A stretch of DNA of 56,985 nucleotides, taken from Sphingopyxis sp. (GTDB taxonomy: Bacteria > Pseudomonadota > Alphaproteobacteria > Sphingomonadales > Sphingomonadaceae). The position numbers and the translations under genes were made by a program. Positions 36,497-45,481 of the stretch are shown here, piece after piece. The stretch covers positions 1 to 56,985 of the forward strand of contig JAEMRT010000024.1 in the NCBI GenBank assembly GCA_016463225.1, given 5' to 3'. Positions within the stretch are counted from its first letter, which is position 1, and every line of letters begins with the position of its first letter. The notes under the pieces are model-generated. The model did no database searches. It saw only the letters and a list, made by a program, of their open reading frames with translations, and was not told where the DNA came from.

Positions 36497-37303
36497 ATGC
36501 CCAACCGCCGTCTTTCGCGCCATCTTCTCCTCGCCGCATCGCCGATCTTCGCCCTCGCCGCACTTCCCGTGCAAGCGCAGGAAACCGACGACAAGCCCGA
36601 AAAGCGCACCCGGATCATCGTCGGGCCGCAGCTTTCACCATCGTGGCCGGGATCGAAGGATTTATCGGTCGGCCCCTATTTCGATCTTTCGCGTGAGCGT
36701 GAAGGAACCGAATTCACCTTTGAAGCCGCGGACGAGAGCTTTGGCGCACCGCTCATCCAGTCCGGCAACTTCGCGTTCGGGCCCGCGCTGGGATTCATCG
36801 GAAAACGCACCGCCGCCGACATCGGCGCCGATCTGCCCAAGGTCGGTTTCACGATCGAGGCGGGCGGCTTTGCCCAGGTATCGCTGACCCCGGCAATCCG
36901 TGTCCGGGTCGAGGGCCGCAAGGGGCTGAGCGGCCACAAGGGCTGGGTTGGCGAAGTGAGCGCCGACTATATCGCGCGCGAAGGCGACGACTGGCTGTTT
37001 TCGATCGGACCGCGCGTGACGCTGGGCGATGCCAAATACACCAGCGCCTATTTCGGCGTGACCCCGGCTGCGGCCGTGACCTCGGGCCTTGCCGTCTATG
37101 ATCCGGACGGCGGGATCCAGTCGGTCGGCGTGACGGCAGGCTATCACCGGATGCTCGGCCGCAACTGGGGCGTTGCTGTCTATGGCCGCTACGACCGGCT
37201 GATTGGCGATGCGGCAGACTCGCCGGTCACGCGCCAACTCGGCAGCCGCAGCCAGCCGTCGGTCGGCCTCGCACTCAGCTACACCTTCGGCGGCTCTCGC
37301 TAA
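36497..37303 (+). CDS. MipA/OmpV family outer membrane protein
   Basis: 268 aa. Signal peptide 1-27 (ALPVQAQ). The mature part has alternating beta strands, the IIVGPQLSPSWPGSKDLSVGPYF opening typical of MipA/OmpV, and a C-terminal LALSYTFGGSR ending in aromatic-rich beta signal style. An outer membrane barrel is predicted; in E. coli MipA scaffolds murein enzymes, but this is not assured here. Start 36497 has AAGGA upstream, 52 bp after obgE. Confidence 0.88.
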   Translation: MPNRRLSRHLLLAASPIFALAALPVQAQETDDKPEKRTRIIVGPQLSPSWPGSKDLSVGPYFDLSREREGTEFTFEAADESFGAPLIQSGNFAFGPALGFIGKRTAADIGADLPKVGFTIEAGGFAQVSLTPAIRVRVEGRKGLSGHKGWVGEVSADYIAREGDDWLFSIGPRVTLGDAKYTSAYFGVTPAAAVTSGLAVYDPDGGIQSVGVTAGYHRMLGRNWGVAVYGRYDRLIGDAADSPVTRQLGSRSQPSVGLALSYTFGGSR

Positions 37304-37336
37304 GGCAGCACCTGAACCGGGCAGCGCGTCGTTCGC

Positions 37337-37717
37337 TCACGATCGGACGCCTGCCGCAATCAGCGCCAAGGCCACAGCCATCAACATCCAGCCGGGATGG
37401 CGGCCGCGCGTTGCCCAGCAATTCGCCACCATCGCGTGCAGATAAAATCCGCCCACGACCCATGTGACAGCGAACCGCAGGTTCGGCGCCAACCCGCTGC
37501 CGACCACAATCAGCGCGAGCCCACCCAAAAACCACGCGATCGTGCTGATATGGAGCAGCGGCGAAACCAGTCGCCGGATAGCCGCCGGGCTATGCGATCG
37601 GGCAAGCGCCGCATCGATCGGGCGCACCATATGGCGCTGCATCAAAATTCCATGGAGCGTTGCGACGCTCGCCCCGACGACCCCGGCCACCAACAGCGCC
37701 ATATTTTGATCCATCAT
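37337..37717 (-). CDS. Small membrane protein divergent from a TetR regulator
   Basis: 126 aa from the start used, with hydrophobic segments near 5-22, 50-70, 74-94 and 104-124. No family recognised. Several ATGs lie close together (37723, 37717, 37714); 37717 has AGAGG 9 nt upstream. The gene starts inside the first of two palindromes that probably bind the divergent TetR protein. Confidence 0.7.
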   Translation of the reverse strand: MMDQNMALLVAGVVGASVATLHGILMQRHMVRPIDAALARSHSPAAIRRLVSPLLHISTIAWFLGGLALIVVGSGLAPNLRFAVTWVVGGFYLHAMVANCWATRGRHPGWMLMAVALALIAAGVRS

Positions 37718-37719
37718 AT

Positions 37720-37778
37720 CCATACACCTCTGTATGGAGCTAGCCGAGTTGGTGGCAAAATTCAATACAGTGATGTAT
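37720..37778. promoter_or_regulatory. Twin operators between the membrane protein and TetR genes
   Basis: Two inverted repeats with the same half-sites and 4-bp spacers: CCATACA-CCTC-TGTATGG (37720-37737, 7-bp arms) and ATACA-GTGA-TGTAT (37765-37778, 5-bp arms). Their centres are 43 bp apart, about four helical turns. They cover both divergent start regions. Confidence 0.72.
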
Positions 37779-37787
37779 GGTCCATCG

Positions 37788-38339
37788 ATGAGTGATCGCT
37801 TGACCAAGACCGACTGGCTGGACCACGGCCTGAAAACGCTGGCGAACGACGGTATCGGCGCCGTGAAAGCCGACCCGATGGCCAAGTCGCTCGCCGTCTC
37901 GCGCGGCAGCTTTTACTGGCATTTCCGCGATATAGCGGATTTCCGTGCGCAATTGTTGCAGCACTGGCAAGACCGGATGACCGATCGGGTCATCGACGAA
38001 CACGCCGTGGCGGGTGGGGCGGAAGATTCACTGGCCCAGCTGATCCGGCGCGGGTTCGGGACGCGGCAGCGATTGGATCATGCGGTCCGTACCTGGGCGC
38101 TGGGCGACAAGGTTGTGGCGGCACAAGTGGCCGTCGTCGACGCCCGGCGCGTCGATCATATCGCCAAACTGCTCGAAGCGACGGGAATTGACCGCGACAC
38201 GGCGCGGGCGCGCGCCGCCTTTCTCTATTGGGCCGTTCTGGGTCAGGCGGTGGTTGCCGATCCTGCCCTGGCAGCGCTCGAGGTCGCGCGGATCGACGAG
38301 ATCGGGCGGTTGTTCAGCGCGCCGACCGCTGCACGCTAA
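37788..38339 (+). CDS. TetR family transcriptional regulator
   Basis: 183 aa from the start used. The HTH region (about 8-50) includes AVKADPMAKSLAVSRGSFYWHF, a standard TetR recognition helix with YWHF. The ATG at 37788 gives the usual TetR N-terminus; upstream in-frame ATGs (37773, 37734) lie within the twin operators. Divergent membrane protein gene is the probable target. Inserted between obgE and proB. Confidence 0.86.
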   Translation: MSDRLTKTDWLDHGLKTLANDGIGAVKADPMAKSLAVSRGSFYWHFRDIADFRAQLLQHWQDRMTDRVIDEHAVAGGAEDSLAQLIRRGFGTRQRLDHAVRTWALGDKVVAAQVAVVDARRVDHIAKLLEATGIDRDTARARAAFLYWAVLGQAVVADPALAALEVARIDEIGRLFSAPTAAR

Positions 38340-38399
38340 ATTTGTTCCCGCCAAAGCGACCGATTGGCACATGCGGCGCGCCGCGCTAACGCACTGCGC

Positions 38400-39506
38400 A
38401 TGTTGCTGTTCGCGCCCGCCTCCTGTTCGCGTCTGATCGTCAAGATCGGGTCGGCGCTGCTCGTCGATCCGGGTGGCGCAGTCCGTCGTGACTGGTTGAC
38501 GGGGATTGCCGCGGACATTGGCGAACGAACGCGCGCGGGCCAGCAGGTCGCGGTTGTTTCGTCGGGGGCGATCGCCCTCGGCGCGCGGCGGCTCGGCTTG
38601 GCAAAGGGCGGGCGCGGGTCACTGGAAGATGCGCAGGCTGCCGCGGCGACCGGACAGATCGCGCTGTCGCAGGTCTGGGCCGACGTGCTGGCGGCCGAAG
38701 GGCTGACCGCAGCGCAGATATTGGTAACGCTCGACGATCTGGAAGACCGGCGACGCTATCTGAACGCCAGCGCCACGCTCGACCGGCTGCTCAGCCTCGG
38801 CGTCGTGCCGATCATCAACGAGAATGACAGCGTCGCCACCGAGGAAATCCGGTTCGGCGACAATGACCGCCTCGCCGCGCGCGTCGCGCAGGCGGCGGGC
38901 GCGGGCGGTGTCGTTCTGCTCTCCGACATCGACGGCCTTTACGACAAGAACCCGGCGCTGCCCGGCGCCAACCATATCGCGCGGGTCGAACGGATCGATG
39001 CCGCGATCGAGGCGATGGCCGACACCGGATCGGCGTCGGGCATGGGATCGGGCGGCATGGTATCGAAAATCGCCGCCGCGCGCATCGCCAACGCCGCGGG
39101 CGCGCATCTGGCGATCGCCTCGGGGCGGATCGACCGGCCGCTGTCGACCGCAGCGCGGCACACGCTGTTCGTCGCCGAAAAGGGCGCGAGCGCGCGCAAG
39201 GCGTGGCTCGCGGGCGGGCTGACCGCCAAGGGACGGCTGACGATCGATGCCGGGGCTGCGCGCGCACTGCGCGGCGGCGCGAGCCTGCTTGCGGCGGGGG
39301 TGAGCAGCGTGGCAGGCGTCTTTGCCCGCGGCGACGTGCTCGACATCGCCGGTCCCGGCGGCGTCGTAATCGCGCGCGGGCTCTCGGAATATCCTGCGAC
39401 CGATGCCGCCGCGATCGTCGGCCTCGGTCGCGAGGCGCAAGAGGCGACGCTCGGCTATGCGCCGCGCAGCGCAATGGTCCACCGCGATCATATGGTGCTT
39501 TTGTGA
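38400..39506 (+). CDS. proB: Glutamate 5-kinase
   Basis: 368 aa: amino-acid kinase domain (about 10-255) with RLIVKIGSALLVD, AVVSSGAIALGARRL, PIINENDSV and LLSDIDGLYDKNP, then a PUA domain (about 275-360). It phosphorylates glutamate in proline synthesis. ATG 38400 lies 60 bp after the TetR gene. Its stop overlaps the next gene's GTG (GTGA). proA is not here. Confidence 0.97.
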   Translation: MLLFAPASCSRLIVKIGSALLVDPGGAVRRDWLTGIAADIGERTRAGQQVAVVSSGAIALGARRLGLAKGGRGSLEDAQAAAATGQIALSQVWADVLAAEGLTAAQILVTLDDLEDRRRYLNASATLDRLLSLGVVPIINENDSVATEEIRFGDNDRLAARVAQAAGAGGVVLLSDIDGLYDKNPALPGANHIARVERIDAAIEAMADTGSASGMGSGGMVSKIAAARIANAAGAHLAIASGRIDRPLSTAARHTLFVAEKGASARKAWLAGGLTAKGRLTIDAGAARALRGGASLLAAGVSSVAGVFARGDVLDIAGPGGVVIARGLSEYPATDAAAIVGLGREAQEATLGYAPRSAMVHRDHMVLL

Positions 39507-40423
39507 CCCAGCCCGTTTTGGCGATGACCGGGGCGACCGGTTTCGTCGGCGGCGCCACGATGCGCGTTGCGATTGAGCAGGGGTGGCATATCCGCGCCCT
39601 CACCCGCCGCCCGCAGCCCGACCGCGATGGCGTGACCTGGATCAAGGGCGCGCTCGACCAGCCCGACAGTCTTGCCGAAATGGCGGCAGGCAGCGACGTC
39701 GTCATGCACATCGCCGGTGTGGTCAACGTCCCGACGCGCGCGGCGTTCGAGGCGGGCAACGCCATCGCGACCGGTCATGTCGTCGATGCCGCGCGCGGCG
39801 CAGGGGTCACCCGCTTCGTCCATGTCTCGTCGCTGGCGGCGCGCGAACCCGGCCTCTCCGACTATGGCTGGTCGAAAGAGCGCGCCGAAATCATCGTGCG
39901 CGACAGCAGCCTCGACTGGACCATCGTCCGCCCGCCCGCAGTGTTCGGCCCCGGCGATACCGAAATGCTCGACCTGTTCCGCATGGCGCGGCGCGGCATC
40001 GCGCTGCTGCCTCCCAGGGGCCGCATGTCGGCGATCTATGTCGATGATCTGGCGCGGTTGCTCGTCGCGCTGGCCGCCGATCGCGCGGCGAGCCTTGGCG
40101 CCATCTACGAACCCGACGACGGCCGGACGGACGGTTGGTCGCACCGCAGCTTTGCCCGGGCGATCGGACGCGCGGTGGGGCGCAGCCATGTCGCGACGCT
40201 GGCGATCCCGGGGGCGGTGCTGAAGGCAGGCGGCCGGATCGACAAGCTGGTCCGCCGCAGCCGCGCCAAGCTGACCCCCGACCGCGCGCGCTATATCGCG
40301 CACCCGGACTGGGTCGCGACCGCGGGCGCGCATCCCCCCGCGGCGCTGTGGCGCCCCGAACGCGGCACCGACGACGCGCTCGCCGAAACCGTGCGCTGGT
40401 ACCGCGGCGAAGGCTGGCTCTGA
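39503..40423 (+). CDS. NAD(P)-dependent epimerase/dehydratase family protein
   Basis: 306 aa, extended SDR. MTGATGFVGGATMR is the GxxGxxG nucleotide motif; VVMHIAGVVN, HVSSLAA and YGWSKERAE (YxxxK, Tyr/Lys) complete the active site, and IVRPPAVFGPGD is typical. Substrate unknown. GTG start overlapping the proB stop implies co-translation. Confidence 0.92.
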   Translation: MTQPVLAMTGATGFVGGATMRVAIEQGWHIRALTRRPQPDRDGVTWIKGALDQPDSLAEMAAGSDVVMHIAGVVNVPTRAAFEAGNAIATGHVVDAARGAGVTRFVHVSSLAAREPGLSDYGWSKERAEIIVRDSSLDWTIVRPPAVFGPGDTEMLDLFRMARRGIALLPPRGRMSAIYVDDLARLLVALAADRAASLGAIYEPDDGRTDGWSHRSFARAIGRAVGRSHVATLAIPGAVLKAGGRIDKLVRRSRAKLTPDRARYIAHPDWVATAGAHPPAALWRPERGTDDALAETVRWYRGEGWL

Positions 40424-40500
40424 CGTCGCCGATAGGGCTGGGTGACCCACCCGTCGAAGCGTGCATTGCCAAGGGCGAACCGCATCCCTAGGTTTGCGGC

Positions 40501-42483
40501 ATGACCGACACCACCGCCAACACCCCGAACGATCCCGCCGGCCCCTGGGCGATCCCTGTGCGCCGCCCGCTGCCGGGCGATGACAAGCCAAGGTCGAGGA
40601 CCAGTTTCCCGCGCAAGGTGTGGAACCTGCTCGTCGGGATCAAGGACGCGCTCGCGCTGATCTTCCTGCTGCTGTTTTTCGTGGCGCTGTTCGGCCTGCT
40701 CGCCGGACGCCCCAACACCGGGCTGCCGGTCAGTGAAGGCGCGCTGCTCATCGAACTCGACGGCGTGGTCAGCGAACAACCCGCCGAGGTCGATACCCTC
40801 TCCGCTTTGTCAGGCAACACCCAGCTTCAGGAAATCCGCGTCCGCGATGTCGTCCATGCGCTGGAGAGCGCCGCCGACGACAAGCGCGTAACCTCGGTCG
40901 TGCTTGACCTCGATCGGTTCCTCGGCGGAGGGCAGGTTTCGCTCGCCGAAATCGGCAGCGCGATCGACAAGGTGCGCGCCAAGAAAAAGCCGGTGCTGGC
41001 TTTCGCTACCGCCTATACCACTGACAGCTATCAGATCGCCTCGCACGCCAGCGAAGTGTGGGCCGACAGCGTCGGCGGCGTCGCGATTGCGGGTCCGGGC
41101 GGATCGCGCCTCTATTACAAGGGGTTGATGGACCGCTTGGGCATCACCGCGAACATCTATCGCGTCGGCACCTTCAAAAGTGCGGTCGAGCCTTTCCTGC
41201 GCAGCGACCAGTCGCCCGAAGCAAAGGAAGCCAACCTCGCCTATGCCAGCGTGTTGTGGGACAATTGGCTGACCGACGTCAAAAAGGCGCGTCCGGCGGC
41301 CAAGATCGACGCCTATATCGCCGACACCGCAAGCGCGGTGCGCGCTGCGGGCAATGATATGTCGAAAGCGTCGCTCGACGCCGGGCTGGTAGACAAAGTC
41401 GGCAGCCGCATGGCGTTCAACACCCGTGTCGCCGAAATCAGCGGCGCCTATGACGACAGCAAGCCATGGGAATATAACGCGATCCCGCTCGAAAACTGGG
41501 TTGCCGCCAACCCGCCCGAGCTGAAGGGCAGCGCGATCGCGGTCGTTCCCGTGGTCGGCGAGATCGTCGATGGCGAGGCGCCGACCGGCATCGCGGGGGG
41601 CACCACCGTAGCCCAGCATATCCTCGACGCCGCGTCCGACAGCAGCACCAAGGCGATTGTGCTCCGCGTCGATTCGCCCGGTGGGTCGGTGCTGGCGTCC
41701 GAAGAAATCCGGCAGGCTTTGCTCGCCGCGAAGGCGAAGAAGCTGCCGATTGTCGTGTCGATGGCGAATGTCGCGGCGTCGGGTGGCTATTGGATCTCGA
41801 CCCCCGCCGACCGCATCTTTGCCGAGCCCGAGACGATCACCGGATCGATCGGGGTGTTCGGCATCTTGCCGAGCTTCGATCAGGCACTCGCCAAGATCGG
41901 CGTCACCGCCGACGGCATCGCGACGACGCCGCTGTCGGGCCAGCCCGACGTGTTCGGCGGCGTCAACGAGGAATTCAATGCGTTGGCGCAGGCGAGCGTC
42001 GAGGACATCTATGCGCGCTTTACCGGGCTGGTGGCGAAAAGCCGCAAGCAGCCGCTGGAGAAGGTTCAGGCGATTGCAGAAGGGCGCGTGTGGGCGGGCG
42101 GCACTGCGCGGCAGATCGGGCTGGTCGACCAGTTCGGCGGGCTGCCCGACGCGCTCGCTACGGCCGCAAAACTCGCCAAGATCGACGGCGATTTCCACGC
42201 CAAATATTATGAGGACGAGCCGAGCGAATTTTCGAAAATGCTCGCCAACTGGGGCAAGAGCGAAGAGGAAACCGCCGCCGCGCCGCGCGGCTGGTTCGGC
42301 ATCGCGGCGATGAACCGCCAGCTGACCGAGCAGCGGCTGATGCAGGATATGGCGATGCTGACCCAAACCGGGTCGGTACAGGCCGCATGCCTCGACTGCC
42401 GCGGTTATCTGCCTGCGGTGCCGCGCCCGGGCAAGGCCGAGGCGAAGGGGTTCTTTGCGACTATGGCACTGCTGCTCAAATAA
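40501..42483 (+). CDS. sppA: Signal peptide peptidase SppA, 67K type
   Basis: 660 aa. N-terminal membrane helix (about 48-70) and two ClpP/crotonase-like halves. The catalytic Lys is in YRVGTFKSAVEPF (N half) and the Ser in ANVAASGGYWIST (C half), so the Ser-Lys dyad is intact. It degrades cleaved signal peptides at the inner membrane. 77 bp after the epimerase gene; followed by a hairpin terminator. Confidence 0.96.
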   Translation: MTDTTANTPNDPAGPWAIPVRRPLPGDDKPRSRTSFPRKVWNLLVGIKDALALIFLLLFFVALFGLLAGRPNTGLPVSEGALLIELDGVVSEQPAEVDTLSALSGNTQLQEIRVRDVVHALESAADDKRVTSVVLDLDRFLGGGQVSLAEIGSAIDKVRAKKKPVLAFATAYTTDSYQIASHASEVWADSVGGVAIAGPGGSRLYYKGLMDRLGITANIYRVGTFKSAVEPFLRSDQSPEAKEANLAYASVLWDNWLTDVKKARPAAKIDAYIADTASAVRAAGNDMSKASLDAGLVDKVGSRMAFNTRVAEISGAYDDSKPWEYNAIPLENWVAANPPELKGSAIAVVPVVGEIVDGEAPTGIAGGTTVAQHILDAASDSSTKAIVLRVDSPGGSVLASEEIRQALLAAKAKKLPIVVSMANVAASGGYWISTPADRIFAEPETITGSIGVFGILPSFDQALAKIGVTADGIATTPLSGQPDVFGGVNEEFNALAQASVEDIYARFTGLVAKSRKQPLEKVQAIAEGRVWAGGTARQIGLVDQFGGLPDALATAAKLAKIDGDFHAKYYEDEPSEFSKMLANWGKSEEETAAAPRGWFGIAAMNRQLTEQRLMQDMAMLTQTGSVQAACLDCRGYLPAVPRPGKAEAKGFFATMALLLK

Positions 42484-42485
42484 TC

Positions 42486-42505
42486 CCCTCCCGCTTGCGG
42501 GAGGG
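42486..42505. terminator. Hairpin between convergent sppA and hydrolase genes
   Basis: CCCTCCCG-CTTG-CGGGAGGG, an 8-bp GC stem with a 4-nt loop, immediately after the sppA stop and 5 bp before the convergent stop. No T-run. The sequence type is a common small intergenic palindrome. Confidence 0.6.
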
Positions 42506-42510
42506 AGAAG

Positions 42511-43413
42511 CTACGCCGCCACGGCCACAGCCTTCGCATGACCCGCAATCGCATCGGCCAGCGTATCGACCAGCGCCAGCGGCAGGTCGTGGCCCATGCC
42601 GGGGATCGTCAGCAGCCGCGCGCCCGCGATATTGTCGGCGGTGTCGCGCCCCGCCGCGAGCGGCACCAGCGGATCATCTTCGCCATGTACGACCAAAGTC
42701 TGTGCGGTGATCGACTTCAGCAACGCGCGCCGGTCGCCGTCGGCGACGATCGCCGCCATCTGGCGCGCGACGCCCTGCGGATACCAGCCGCGTTCGAAAT
42801 CGGCGCGGACGCGGCGCTGCAATCGCTCCTCGGCGGCCGGATAGGCCGGGCTGCCGATTACCCGCGCGGTGCGCACCGAATAGGCGATCAGTTCTTCGGG
42901 ATCGCCGCTCATCGGCCGGTTCGCCAATGCCTGCATCGCTTCCTTGCGCGCGCGCGGCAGGCGACGGTTGCCGGTGCTCGACATGATCGAGGTCAGCGAC
43001 AGGGTGCGGTCGGGGTAGCGCGCCGCGATATGCTGCGAAATCATCCCACCCATCGACGCGCCGACGATATGCGCGCGCGCGATCCCCAGATGATCGAGCA
43101 GCGCGATACCGTCAGCGGCCATGTCGGCGAGCGTATAGGCGGGGCGCACCGGCAAGCCGATCGCCGCCTTCACGAACATCCATTTGAGGTTCGGCACCCC
43201 CGCGGCGTCGAAGCGCGTCGACAGGCCGACGTCGCGATTGTCATAGCGGATAGTGCGAAATCCGTGCGCGTTCAGCGCGTCGACAAACTCGTCGGGCCAC
43301 AAGGTCAGCTGCCCGCCCAGCCCCATCACCAGCAGTATGACCGGCGCGTCGCGCGGTCCTTTGTCTTCAAAGGTGATATTGATGCCGTTGGCGGTCGTCT
43401 GCGCGATGGTCAT
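42511..43413 (-). CDS. Alpha/beta hydrolase
   Basis: 300 aa, soluble. Nucleophile Ser in GASMGG, acid Asp in HGEDDPLVP, and His in GMGHDLP; oxyanion segment LVMGLGGQ. The layout resembles DhaA/aclacinomycin-methylesterase-like hydrolases. Substrate unknown. Confidence 0.92.
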   Translation of the reverse strand: MTIAQTTANGINITFEDKGPRDAPVILLVMGLGGQLTLWPDEFVDALNAHGFRTIRYDNRDVGLSTRFDAAGVPNLKWMFVKAAIGLPVRPAYTLADMAADGIALLDHLGIARAHIVGASMGGMISQHIAARYPDRTLSLTSIMSSTGNRRLPRARKEAMQALANRPMSGDPEELIAYSVRTARVIGSPAYPAAEERLQRRVRADFERGWYPQGVARQMAAIVADGDRRALLKSITAQTLVVHGEDDPLVPLAAGRDTADNIAGARLLTIPGMGHDLPLALVDTLADAIAGHAKAVAVAA

Positions 43414-43480
43414 GCTGCGGAAATCCTTTGGCCGGTTTCCGCCACCATGGCGCAGTTGACGCGAACGTCAAGCCGGGTGC

Positions 43481-44113
43481 CTAAGCCCCGGTTTTGGGAT
43501 CGCGATAGGCGGGCAGCGCGAGCGACCAGCGGATCGCGGCGCCGCGCAGGATAAACCCGGCGACTGCGCCGACCACTGCCGCGACGGGCGTGCCGACACC
43601 GAGCCACATGAGCAGCAGGAACAGCCCCGACGCGAGCGCTGCCGCGGTGACATAGATTTCGGGGCGCACGATGATCGACGGCACCCCCGCCAATATGTCG
43701 CGGATCGTGCCGCCGACGCAGCCGGTGATGACGCCCATCAACAGCGCCGGGGCCGGCGGCACGCCCCACGCCAGCGCCTTGGCGGTGCCAAACACAGCGT
43801 AGGCCGCCAGCCCGACCGCATCGGCCCATTCGAGCAATTGCCCCTGCCACCAGCGCTCGGGGGTCAGCCAGACGATCAACGCGATCGCGATGCACACCGC
43901 CGAAATCGCGCCATCCTGCACCCAGAACACCGGCGCCCCGATCAGCAAATCACGCACGCTGCCGCCGCCCACACCCGTTACCAGCGCAAAAAAGGCAGCG
44001 GTGACCAGGGTCTGGCGCAACCGCACCGCCATCAGCGCGCCGGACAGCGCGAACACGCCGATACCCGCGAGGTCGAGCAGGCGGACGATCAGCGCGTTGT
44101 CGAAATCGAACAT
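43481..44113 (-). CDS. TRIC family (UPF0126) cation channel-like membrane protein
   Basis: 210 aa, seven predicted helices in two homologous halves. Each half holds a signature glycine motif: GVGGGSVRDLLIG and GCVGGTIRDILAG. Prokaryotic TRIC proteins form trimeric K+/Na+ channels; physiological role here unknown. 6 bp downstream of the amidohydrolase gene, probably co-transcribed. Confidence 0.92.
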   Translation of the reverse strand: MFDFDNALIVRLLDLAGIGVFALSGALMAVRLRQTLVTAAFFALVTGVGGGSVRDLLIGAPVFWVQDGAISAVCIAIALIVWLTPERWWQGQLLEWADAVGLAAYAVFGTAKALAWGVPPAPALLMGVITGCVGGTIRDILAGVPSIIVRPEIYVTAAALASGLFLLLMWLGVGTPVAAVVGAVAGFILRGAAIRWSLALPAYRDPKTGA

Positions 44114-44119
44114 CGGCGC

Positions 44120-45457
44120 CTATTTCGTGCCCGGCCGCACCCCGCCGATGACCGACAGGACGATCGCCGACACCGCGCCGCGGATCACCGGTTCGGCCTG
44201 CGGGGCAAAGAAGGGCGAATGGTTGGTCGGTATCGGCTGCCCCTTGGCCTTCAGATCGGCGAGCACCGCAGGATCATAGCCGCCAATCGCGAAATAGAGC
44301 GACGGGATGCCCGCACCGACAAATTCGGAATAATCCTCGCTCGCCGAAACCGGCGCCGCGCTGGCCGGCGCGAACAACAATTTGTCGCCGAACACCGGTT
44401 TCAGGATTGCGAAGCCGTTGGCCGCCATCGCCTCGTCATTCACCAGACTGGCGGTGCCGGTCAGATAGGTGATCGTCGGTTCGGGCGCATTGCCCATCAT
44501 CGCCGCCGCCTTGGCCGACCGCTCGGCGCCCGAGCGCAGCAGCTGGCGCACCTCGGGGGTCAGCGAGCGGATGTTGACCTTTACCTCGGCGCTGTCGGGG
44601 ATGATGTTGGGGGCGCTGCCCGCGTTGATCGCGCCGATCGTCAGCACGCCGAAAGCATAGGGATCCTTTTCGCGGCTGATAACGGTCTGTACGTCGGTGA
44701 CGAAGCGCGCCGCGATCGGGATCGGATCGAGCGTCGCCGACGGCATCGAGCCATGGCCACCGCGCCCGTGGAAGAGGATCGAATAGCTGTCGGAGGCCGA
44801 GAAAGCCGTCCCCGCCTTGATCCCTACCGTGCCTGTCGGGCCGTTCAGCACATGCGCGGCAAAGCCATAGTCGGGTTTGGGAAAGCGCGTCAGCAGCCCG
44901 TCGTCGAGCATCGCCTTCGCGCCCTTCAAAATCTCCTCGGCCGGCTGGCCGATCAGCACGACGGTCCCCGACCAGCTATCGCGCATCGCGCTCAATGCCT
45001 GCGCGACGCCGACCAGATAGGCGACGTGGGTGTCATGGCCGCACGCATGCATGACCGGCACATCCTTGCCCTCATAGCTGGCGCGCGCCTTGCTCGACCA
45101 GCCGAGCCCGGTCTTTTCCTCCATCGGCAGCGCGTCCATGTCGGCGCGGATCAGGATGGTCGGACCGTCGCCATTTTTGAGCACGCCGACGACGCCGGTG
45201 CCGCCGACCTTTTCGGTCACGGTAAAGCCCGCCTTGCGCAGATGCTGCGCCAAGATGCCCGCGGTGCGGACCTCCTGCATCCCGAGTTCGGGGTTCTGAT
45301 GCAGATCGCGGTACAGCGCATCAAGCGCCGGGTAATTTTTATCGAGCAGCGCGGTCAGCCGCGCATTGGCGGCATTCAGGTCGGGCGCCGCCTGCGCGCT
45401 GGTCGCGGTGAGGGAGAGGGTCAGCGAAGCTGCTGCCCAGAGCCAATGCTTCGCCAT
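44120..45457 (-). CDS. Secreted M20 family amidohydrolase
   Basis: 445 aa. Signal peptide 1-23 (TATSAQA). M20D motifs: IRADMDALPMEEKTG, HACGHDTHVAYL, GQPAEEILKGAK, and HGRGGHGSMPS in the lid domain. Such enzymes hydrolyse N-acyl or amide bonds of amino acid conjugates. Follows lpd by 24 bp on the same strand. Confidence 0.93.
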   Translation of the reverse strand: MAKHWLWAAASLTLSLTATSAQAAPDLNAANARLTALLDKNYPALDALYRDLHQNPELGMQEVRTAGILAQHLRKAGFTVTEKVGGTGVVGVLKNGDGPTILIRADMDALPMEEKTGLGWSSKARASYEGKDVPVMHACGHDTHVAYLVGVAQALSAMRDSWSGTVVLIGQPAEEILKGAKAMLDDGLLTRFPKPDYGFAAHVLNGPTGTVGIKAGTAFSASDSYSILFHGRGGHGSMPSATLDPIPIAARFVTDVQTVISREKDPYAFGVLTIGAINAGSAPNIIPDSAEVKVNIRSLTPEVRQLLRSGAERSAKAAAMMGNAPEPTITYLTGTASLVNDEAMAANGFAILKPVFGDKLLFAPASAAPVSASEDYSEFVGAGIPSLYFAIGGYDPAVLADLKAKGQPIPTNHSPFFAPQAEPVIRGAVSAIVLSVIGGVRPGTK

Positions 45458-45481
45458 AATCTCTCTCCCCTTTTACGCTTC

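Noticed and set aside
38370..38390. GCGGCGCGCCGC palindrome before proB as an operator
   Set aside because: Short GC-only palindromes occur often by chance at this base composition and no regulator context supports it.
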